Source: Clostridiales bacterium
Lineage (GTDB): Bacteria; Bacillota; Clostridia; Oscillospirales; Oscillospiraceae
Direction: 5' to 3'
NCBI GenBank assembly: GCA_902362775.1
Contig: CABIXV010000009.1
Coordinates: 786-56,717, forward strand
Length of the DNA stretch: 55,932 nt
In this document: one piece after another, positions 50,203 to 55,932 of the stretch
Numbering within the stretch: the stretch's first letter is position 1
Layout: every line of letters begins with the position of its first letter
The notes under the pieces: model-generated
Told to the model about the DNA's origin: nothing
Database searches by the model: none
What the model saw: only the letters and a program-made list of their open reading frames with translations
Made by a program: the position numbers and the translations under genes

Positions 50203-51156
50203 TCAGGTAAGCTGAAGGGGGTGATTATTTTGGAAAAGATCCAAGTAGTAGTTACGAACTAGGTCCATGGCATCCTGAATCAAGGGAGTGAGATAACCGT
50301 TTTTCTTGTAGATCAGAGAGAGCGGAATCATCAAATCTTGGGACCGCAGGTCAAAAGCCACCAATTCTGGTCGAGACATAGCATCCTTCAGCCCAGTCTC
50401 CACCATAAAGCAGAACCCCAACCCCTTAGCCACCAGCCCCAAAGCTGTACTGTTGTTGGTAGTATAAAGCCGGTCAGGAAAAAGGAGTCGGTTTCGCTCT
50501 AGAAAATTGTTCACTTGCCGGCCCACAGTCAGGCTGCGGCTGAGAGAGATCAAACGTTGTCTACTGAGAGGCTGCAGATCGAGATGCCTACCCGCCGACC
50601 ACTGATCGAGAAAGTTCTGTGTTGCCTCGTTGTAACGGTTCATCACCAACAAAATGCGCTCATGGGCAATGACCTCCTGAACCAGGGTGTCTGGGATCCC
50701 AATCACAGCAGTGTTCATGATGGAAAAATCGACTTGCTCGTTGATCGTAAGGGTTGCCAGCTCGCTCACTGGAAATTCAAAGAGTGTCACCTGAGCCTGG
50801 GGATGCTGTGCCAAAAAATCGGGGAGAATTTCGGGAAGGAGGAGTGATCCCCGCCAAGTACCCAAGCCAATATTGAGCTCCTGACTGCGATTGCTGTTTA
50901 GACTACACAGGTCGGACTGGAGTTTCTGATACAAATGGTCGTTGCTCTCCAAATAACTCTGGTAAATACGTCCCGCTTCAGTAAGCTGAATGGGGTTCCG
51001 GGATCGATCAAAGAGTTTGACTTCCAGGGCGTCCTCCAGCTTCGCAATGTACTGGCTGAGAGAGGACTGAGAAATATACAGCTTCTCCGCCGCTCTGGAT
51101 ATGCTTTTTTCTCTGGCGATGGTTAAAAAATATTCCGGATTTCGATTGATAACCAT
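50203..51156 (-). CDS. LysR-family transcriptional regulator
   Basis: 317 residues. N-terminal HTH: MVINRNPEYFLTIAREKSIS then SRAAEKLYISQSSLSQYIAKLE; effector domain from ELNIGLGTWRGSLLLPEILP onward. Start ATG 51156 preceded by AAGGAG. Downstream of and on the same strand as the TRAP-like permease; likely regulator of this permease and the divergent hydroxyacid operon. Confidence 0.92.
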   Translation of the reverse strand: MVINRNPEYFLTIAREKSISRAAEKLYISQSSLSQYIAKLEDALEVKLFDRSRNPIQLTEAGRIYQSYLESNDHLYQKLQSDLCSLNSNRSQELNIGLGTWRGSLLLPEILPDFLAQHPQAQVTLFEFPVSELATLTINEQVDFSIMNTAVIGIPDTLVQEVIAHERILLVMNRYNEATQNFLDQWSAGRHLDLQPLSRQRLISLSRSLTVGRQVNNFLERNRLLFPDRLYTTNNSTALGLVAKGLGFCFMVETGLKDAMSRPELVAFDLRSQDLMIPLSLIYKKNGYLTPLIQDAMDLVRNYYLDLFQNNHPLQLT

Positions 51157-51399
51157 AAAATAAATCTCCTTCCCAGAGCAAAGCGGATACCTTGGGGCAC
51201 TAAAAAAATTAACTTATATGTCTATGACTTTAATCATTGTATCACGATGTTGATTGACTGACAAGGAGGCACTTATCTGCTGCGCATTTGTTCTCATGAG
51301 CCATTTTTCATGCCAAATATCTTCTTATGTGTCCAAAATTAAATTTTTTTATGGACCCTCACCCTGTACAGAGCAGAAAAGGATAGCAGGATGAAAACA

Positions 51400-51424
51400 C
51401 GCTCCGGCATATCATGCCGGAGCG
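51400..51424 (-). terminator. Terminator of the permease operon
   Basis: CGCTCCGGCAT/ATGCCGGAGCG (51400-51410 with 51414-51424), loop ATC, followed on the minus strand by TGTTTTCAT. Confidence 0.85.
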
Positions 51425-51442
51425 CTGCTAATTGATTTCAAT

Positions 51443-51679
51443 TTAATCGTTCGTTTTCTTATTGGGGCGCAAATAACTGAGGAGAACCACTGCAACCACC
51501 ATTACCGCGGCCACAACGCCAGCTTTTGGCATGATAAAATCATAGATCCATACAGAGGCAGGACCGTTCATGATGAACAGGCAGACAACCTGCACTAACA
51601 GCATGGCGATTAAGCTCAACACAAAGACAGTCAGGCAAACAGTATATATCACATCGAGCAACTTACAAAATCCCTTCAT
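51443..51679 (-). CDS. Small two-helix membrane protein, partner of the TRAP-type permease
   Basis: 78 residues with two membrane helices: LLDVIYTVCLTVFVLSLIAM-like segment (~residues 7-35) and GVVAAVMVVAVVLLSYL (~54-70), with a charged C-terminus PNKKTND. It follows the 455-residue permease by 13 nt. Ordinary DctQ proteins have four helices and ~160 residues, so this is either a shortened small subunit or a novel accessory. AGGGAGGGT precedes ATG 51679. Confidence 0.75.
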   Translation of the reverse strand: MKGFCKLLDVIYTVCLTVFVLSLIAMLLVQVVCLFIMNGPASVWIYDFIMPKAGVVAAVMVVAVVLLSYLRPNKKTND

Positions 51680-51692
51680 ATCTTACCCTCCC

Positions 51693-53060
51693 TTAAGCGT
51701 TTGCAATAGGCAGGACTCCCAGAGCAATCAGTCCGCCCAGGATTGTAATCGGAATAACGTAATGGAACACGAGCGGGAAGAAGGTTTTACCTACATCTTT
51801 CACATCGGCTAGGCTGCAGGCGACAAAGATTGGCGGAGAACTGGGAGGAGACGCGCCCTCAGTGGACATCCAAATGAGGAAGGCGGCCAGCGCGGCCACA
51901 GGGCTGCAGCCCACACCCACCAGAGCGGTAAAAGCCACAAGGCCCGTAGCCATGGTGGTGGCTACACCGCCCAGAGGGCCTCCAACCAACGCTACCAGAG
52001 CACCCACAATGAACACCATAACCACCTTGGGCAGATCCAAAGCGGCCAGCAGAGCACTCAGATCGTCGCCAAAGCCGATGCTGGACAAAGCGCTGCTGCC
52101 GGCGATGGCGAACAAGAACACACCGCCCACTCCAAGGAAGTTGCTCTGTGTTTCTTTCAGCAACCCGATCCAGCCGCTGACGCTGTGAGGCAGACGCTTC
52201 CAGCCCTCAATGATGGCAATAATGCTCATAAGAATGGGGACCCAGACGACAATGCTGATAGAACCAACGCCATCTTCACCAAAGGACGGAATAGATTCCA
52301 GTACGCCAGCCAAGGGGCTCAAAGTGAGAACCAGGGGGACAATAATGCTGACAAACATCATCAGTGCGGGCCAATTTTTCTTCAGGGACTCGCCCAGAGG
52401 AAGAATTTGATCCTGTGGGGTGGCCTGGATATGGTTGCGTCCGACATAAAAGCGAACCACAAGCAGACGGTAGGCTACACACCAAAGGCCTGCAGTAAGC
52501 ATGGCTACATAGAAAGTATCAATGGTGACCAGAGCAGCCACCTCGGCCATACCCAGCATCAGGAACATAGCCGAACTTGCGGGGAAAGACTGACCAGAGC
52601 CGGCGTTTCCAGCAGTCAGAGTAGCGGCAAGCTCTCTGGGCCAGCCGGTCTTAACCAGCCAGGGGATAGTAATGGTACCCACAGTCGCGGCGTTGGCGGT
52701 AGAGTTGCCTGACACCAGACCCAGCATTCCACTGGCCAGTACAGCCACATAGCCTGGGCCACCACGCAGACGACCGACAAGGGAATTAAGAATCTCAATC
52801 AATTCACCGATAATCCCTGTTTTTGTCATGATGGCCGACATAAAGACGAACATCATAGTGGCCACAAAAATTTCGTCAGTAGCTGCCGCACAGAATGCCT
52901 CTACAACCGTTGTAATGTAATTGTCGATTCCTCCAAATGCGGCCGCAACGAGAAAGCCCAGCAACATGGCCTCTGTGATAGACCGTTTGATTACTGCGTT
53001 CCACACAATAACGACAGCCAGATACACCACAAATGCCCATACGCCAATTCCAATTTCCAA
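51693..53060 (-). CDS. TRAP-type large permease (DctM superfamily)
   Basis: 455 residues, about twelve hydrophobic helices. Related to TAXI-type/DctM large subunits: ASGMLGLVSGNSTANAATVG and TIPWLVKTGWPRELAATLTAGN correspond to the SGSSxANxxxTGxxTIPxMxxxGY signature, and SGQSFPASSAMFLMLGMAEV to the second block. ATG 53060 has AGGGGT upstream. No solute-binding protein lies within the window, and its partner is a 78-residue protein, which sets it apart from the classic TRAP operon at 4181-7167. Transport of a 2-hydroxyacid or keto acid is suggested by the divergent dehydrogenase. Confidence 0.82.
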   Translation of the reverse strand: MEIGIGVWAFVVYLAVVIVWNAVIKRSITEAMLLGFLVAAAFGGIDNYITTVVEAFCAAATDEIFVATMMFVFMSAIMTKTGIIGELIEILNSLVGRLRGGPGYVAVLASGMLGLVSGNSTANAATVGTITIPWLVKTGWPRELAATLTAGNAGSGQSFPASSAMFLMLGMAEVAALVTIDTFYVAMLTAGLWCVAYRLLVVRFYVGRNHIQATPQDQILPLGESLKKNWPALMMFVSIIVPLVLTLSPLAGVLESIPSFGEDGVGSISIVVWVPILMSIIAIIEGWKRLPHSVSGWIGLLKETQSNFLGVGGVFLFAIAGSSALSSIGFGDDLSALLAALDLPKVVMVFIVGALVALVGGPLGGVATTMATGLVAFTALVGVGCSPVAALAAFLIWMSTEGASPPSSPPIFVACSLADVKDVGKTFFPLVFHYVIPITILGGLIALGVLPIANA

Positions 53061-53100
53061 AAGAACCCCTCCTTGTTATCATACTGGTACATTCAGGTTA

Positions 53101-53119
53101 AGGAAGCAATACACTTCCT
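53101..53119. promoter_or_regulatory. Inverted repeat upstream of the permease
   Basis: AGGAAG (53101-53106) and CTTCCT (53114-53119) with a 7-nt spacer lie 41 nt upstream of the permease start. A possible LysR or other operator; short arms make this weak. Confidence 0.3.
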
Positions 53120-53774
53120 ACTCTTCTACGGTTTCACTTTTACGCGGATAGGCAATCCCCCTTTTTCTATCTACCAATCGCCTTTTGTGTCCCCTTGCCG
53201 ACCATAGTTTTGTATCGTCAGCATCCCGGTTTCAGCTGGAAGCACAAAGTCGATAGTGGCTGTCATCATAACGTGTAGTCCAACATACCCCCTGCAGGCG
53301 CAGCCTGACCGGCTCTCCGTCCCTGTGCCTCAGTATTCCATAGGGTGGTCGTTGGCTTGAATATCTGCAATATTTACAGATTGACATATAAATTTTATAA
53401 CATCTTTACATGTACTAAGACGGAGCAAGTTTTCCTCTCTACCCGTATGCTGCAGGGTAACAGGAGGCTATATAATGGATATTATGCACAAACTTATCCG
53501 CTTTTAATTGTGCATTTTCATTCTTTATGGTAGCAGTAACGAGAGATAAAGTCAATTTTAAAGTTGCCAATGGCGATATTAGCAAACTCTTATAATGCCA
53601 CGGCAAGCCCGCACACTATAAGTTCTCGCTTATAGAAACATGTGCATTAAAGTATTGGAAAAGACGGTATCTATCAGGTATGCTGAAAAGCAGAACGAGG
53701 ATGTTCACAGGCTGCCCGTGGCAATGCCAGACTGGGACTCAAAATCAATCAAATCTGGAAAGGAAGCAATCAGC
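53120..53774. other. Long divergent intergenic region
   Basis: About 650 nt with no convincing gene. TTGACA at 53381-53386 and TATAAT at 53471-53476 are the best promoter-like elements for the plus-strand hydroxyacid operon, but they do not pair at normal spacing. An in-frame ATG at 53640 would extend the next gene by 45 unconserved residues and is not used. Confidence 0.4.
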
Positions 53775-54710
53775 ATGGGAAAAATTTTAATTACAGAATC
53801 CGTTCACGCTGTAGGGCCTGACATTCTATCGAAAGCAGGACATCAGGCGGTCTATGCCGATCGGGATATGGATGTGATCCGCCGTGAAATCGTTGACGCG
53901 GACGCTGTCTTTGTTCGCATCATCGAGTTGCCCCAATCATTGCTGGAGACTGGGAAAAACCTGAAAATAGTCAGCAAGCACGGCGTGGGTGTGGATAACA
54001 TCGACCTGGAATACTGCAAGAAGGCAGGGATCGCGGTCACCATTACCCCGGATGCCAACGGCCTGTCAGTCGCTGAACACGCCTTTGCTCTGATGATGTC
54101 CCTGTCTAAAAAAATCATTCCTGTCTCTAAGGCTTACAAGGAGATTGGATTTGCCGCTAAGAACACCTCCCCCTGCATGGAGATCTCCGGCAAGACTGTA
54201 GGCGTGGTAGGGCTTGGGAAAATCGGCACACGCTTTGCCAAAATGTGTCTCTACGGATTCGGCATGGAAGTGCTGGCTTATGACCCCTTTGTCACGGAGG
54301 CTCCTGAGGGAATTACACTGGTTTCCGACCTAAACGATCTGCTTTGCCGGTCTGATGTTGTCTCCCTCCACTGCTCCCTGGTAGATGGCACTCGTAAAAT
54401 CATCAATCAAGAGCGGCTGTCCGTCATGAAGCCCTCCGCCCTACTTATCAACTGCGCACGGGGACCTCTGGTTGATGAAGCGGCATTGATCAGCGCGCTT
54501 CAGAGCGGCAAGCTAGCTGGCGCCGGCCTGGACGTCACCGATCCGGAGCCCGCCTCCCCAGACAGCCCTCTGTTCCAAATGGACAATGTCATCGTCACTC
54601 CTCACTATGCCCCCACCACCTTGGAGGCAGCCATGCGAGTATCCACGATTGCCGCAGAAAACATTGTGTCTTATCTTTCTGGCCGTGAGCCTGTGGGACG
54701 ACTCATATAA
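53775..54710 (+). CDS. D-isomer-specific 2-hydroxyacid dehydrogenase
   Basis: 311 residues; NAD-dependent enzyme of the phosphoglycerate/hydroxypyruvate/D-lactate dehydrogenase superfamily. Seen: IVSKHGVGVDNIDLEYCKKAGI, the Rossmann GVVGLGKIGTRFAKM, catalytic Arg in LINCARGPLVDEAAL, Glu/Asp in LDVTDPEP and His in VTPHYAPTTLEAA. No ACT domain follows, so it is not the long SerA type. ATG 53775 follows AAAGGAA. First in the operon with a fumarylacetoacetase-family hydrolase; probably oxidises or reduces an imported 2-hydroxyacid. Confidence 0.92.
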   Translation: MGKILITESVHAVGPDILSKAGHQAVYADRDMDVIRREIVDADAVFVRIIELPQSLLETGKNLKIVSKHGVGVDNIDLEYCKKAGIAVTITPDANGLSVAEHAFALMMSLSKKIIPVSKAYKEIGFAAKNTSPCMEISGKTVGVVGLGKIGTRFAKMCLYGFGMEVLAYDPFVTEAPEGITLVSDLNDLLCRSDVVSLHCSLVDGTRKIINQERLSVMKPSALLINCARGPLVDEAALISALQSGKLAGAGLDVTDPEPASPDSPLFQMDNVIVTPHYAPTTLEAAMRVSTIAAENIVSYLSGREPVGRLI

Positions 54711-54771
54711 GAGTTCTAAAACGTGAACAAACTCAATTATTTTTAACAGGTATACGAAGGAGGAAATAATT

Positions 54772-55698
54772 ATGAGACTGGCAACTATCAAGTGGAACGA
54801 TACGGAGATGGCCGGCATCGCAGCCAAGAACGGCATTCTTCCCATCCGCGCCCTGAACGCGGCCAAGGGCACCGCGTGGAGGACCGATATGCTGTCCCTG
54901 ATCCAGGAGCAGCAGATCCCCGGCCTGACCGCCTGGTATAACGCCGGCGGTAAGGAGGAGCTGGAGTCCATCCCCGGCCTTGTCCCCGCTGACCAGGTGG
55001 TCTATGCTCCCCTGTACCGCAACCCGAAGCGGATCTTCGGCATCGGGCTGAACTATGTAGACCATGCCGGCGACATCGGCTCTGCCGCCCCCACCGGGTT
55101 CCCCGGCAGCTTCTTTAAGATGGCTGACACTCTGATTGGCCCCGCCGATGAAATCAAGCTTCCTACCCTGAAGGAAGCCCAGAAGACTACCGCCGAGGCG
55201 GAGCTGGGGATCATTATGGGCAAGGACTGCCGCGATGTGTCCGAGGAGAACTGGCAGGACGCCATCGTGGGCTATACCACCATCCTGGACATGACCGAGG
55301 AGTCCATTCTGAAGGGCAACGACTATGTCAGCGGCAACCCCCGCTACCTGTGTATCGTGAAAAACTTCCCTACCTTTTTCTCCTTCGGTCCCCAGCTGGT
55401 CACACCAGATGAGGTGCCCGACGTGCTGAAGCTGGAGGTCCAGTCCGTGCGCAACGGCGAGGTATACGCCAAAAATCTGGTGAGCAACATGACCCACCGT
55501 CCGGCCCGGCTGGTGTCCCTGCACAGCAGCATCCAGGGCTGGTACGCCGGCGACATTCTGTCCACCGGCACCCCCCGCGCCTTTGAGATCAACGACGGGG
55601 ACATGGCCGAGTGCCGGATCTACGGTCCCGACGGCTTTGAGATGGAACCCCTGGTGAACCCCGTTGTAGACTTGAAGAAGCACCCTGAGAAAGCCTGA
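54772..55698 (+). CDS. Fumarylacetoacetate-hydrolase-family protein
   Basis: 308 residues. FAH fold: RIFGIGLNYVDHAGDIG, FFKMADTLIGPADEIKLP, the metal-binding AEAELGIIMGKDCRDVSEEN (Glu pair) and YTTILDMTEESI (Asp), then WYAGDILSTGTPRAF and the final glycine. The family includes acylpyruvate hydrolases, oxaloacetate decarboxylases and 2-oxo-hept-ene-dioate isomerases. AAGGAGG precedes ATG 54772, 61 nt after the dehydrogenase. Substrate likely a beta-keto or 2,4-diketo acid made from the hydroxyacid oxidised by the preceding enzyme. Confidence 0.93.
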   Translation: MRLATIKWNDTEMAGIAAKNGILPIRALNAAKGTAWRTDMLSLIQEQQIPGLTAWYNAGGKEELESIPGLVPADQVVYAPLYRNPKRIFGIGLNYVDHAGDIGSAAPTGFPGSFFKMADTLIGPADEIKLPTLKEAQKTTAEAELGIIMGKDCRDVSEENWQDAIVGYTTILDMTEESILKGNDYVSGNPRYLCIVKNFPTFFSFGPQLVTPDEVPDVLKLEVQSVRNGEVYAKNLVSNMTHRPARLVSLHSSIQGWYAGDILSTGTPRAFEINDGDMAECRIYGPDGFEMEPLVNPVVDLKKHPEKA

Positions 55699-55742
55699 AT
55701 CTGTACTTAAGTATTGCCAATTCTGTAAGGAGGATGAAACCC

Positions 55743-55932
55743 ATGAAAGCCACCTTTGTTTTAACTCCCGCTGAGGCCCGCCGTCTGATTGCCAAGACGG
55801 TCATCCAGATGCCTGAATTCCAGAAGGCATGGAAGGAGGCCTATGTGCTGCTGGCCGGCGGCACCACCAACGCCTTCATCGCCCAGGAACTGCTGGGCGA
55901 TAAGTCCATCGAGCCCGGACTGTGCACGGTGG
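55743..55932 (+). CDS. Unrecognised gene, C-terminus beyond the window
   Basis: Starts at ATG 55743 with AAGGAGG upstream, 44 nt after the FAH-family gene, so it is in the same operon. The visible 63 residues begin MKATFVLTPAEARRLIAKTV and contain a glycine-rich LLAGGTTNAFIAQELLG that may bind a phosphate or nucleotide. No family is recognised. Codon use is like the neighbours. Confidence 0.75.
   Translation, partial: MKATFVLTPAEARRLIAKTVIQMPEFQKAWKEAYVLLAGGTTNAFIAQELLGDKSIEPGLCTV

Noticed and set aside
53640..53774. N-terminal extension of the hydroxyacid dehydrogenase to ATG 53640
   Set aside because: The added 45 residues are not part of the family fold, and the ATG at 53775 has a ribosome site and the typical MGKILITE start.

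Overview
The window reads as chromosomal DNA of an anaerobic gut Clostridium-class Firmicute, most like the Oscillospiraceae (Flavonifractor/Lawsonibacter-type). This placement is inferred from the mid-to-high GC coding style, strong AGGAGG ribosome sites, sigma-A promoters (several of the extended TGnTATAAT type), an SLH-anchored giant surface protein, a B. subtilis-like 5-oxoprolinase operon, and many TRAP and lipoprotein-dependent transporters. No genome comparison could be run. No insertion sequence, CRISPR array, phage structural gene or origin was seen.

Layout. 1-7.2 kb (minus strand): a catabolic cluster with a TRAP transporter (dctP-dctQ-dctM), a flavin/PNPOx-like protein, a LarA-type racemase keeping all four pincer-nickel residues, an AraC regulator and a class III aminotransferase cut by the window edge. 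It is divergent from a RocB-like M20 peptidase plus FCD-type GntR regulator (7.8-10.2 kb). A 14-bp operator-like sequence centred on TGTATACA occurs twice in the divergent region, once just downstream of a consensus promoter. 10.5-15.2 kb (minus): the 5-oxoproline operon pxpA-NRAMP-like transporter-pxpB-pxpC-ycsI. 15.6-25.5 kb: housekeeping and small genes, including tRNA-Val, tRNA-Tyr, tRNA-Thr, pgi, a small P-loop protein, a LexA-box promoter with no obvious product, a three-gene cassette of tiny proteins ending in a sigma-region-4-like HTH, a HAD phosphatase, a DUF3048 lipoprotein, mgtE behind a probable M-box Mg2+ riboswitch, and an IbrA/IbrB-type pair (PAPS-reductase-like DUF3440 plus ParB-like).

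26-30.4 kb: a LysR regulator divergent from an NHL-propeller / RraA-aldolase / CitMHS-transporter operon. 30.7-37.5 kb (minus): a 2,244-residue secreted protein with LamG-like repeats and three C-terminal SLH domains. 37.8 kb: a (TCTG)20 tetranucleotide tract. 37.9-48.1 kb: a two-armed locus with two AraM/G1PDH-type dehydrogenases, two convergent DeoR regulators, a HAD phosphatase, an AfuABC-type ABC importer and AraD. It is read here as a polyol- or sugar-phosphate uptake and catabolism system feeding L-ribulose-5-P/DHAP metabolism. 48.1-49.5 kb: two tandem MgtC-like proteins. 49.8 kb: a remnant of a sigma-54 activator. 50.2-55.9 kb: a LysR regulator, a TRAP-type large permease with an unusually small two-helix partner, and a plus-strand operon of a D-2-hydroxyacid dehydrogenase, a fumarylacetoacetase-family hydrolase and an unrecognised gene running off the edge.

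Overall this is a run of small-acid, amino-acid-derivative and phosphorylated-polyol uptake and catabolism modules, each with its own regulator, interleaved with Mg2+ homeostasis and housekeeping genes.
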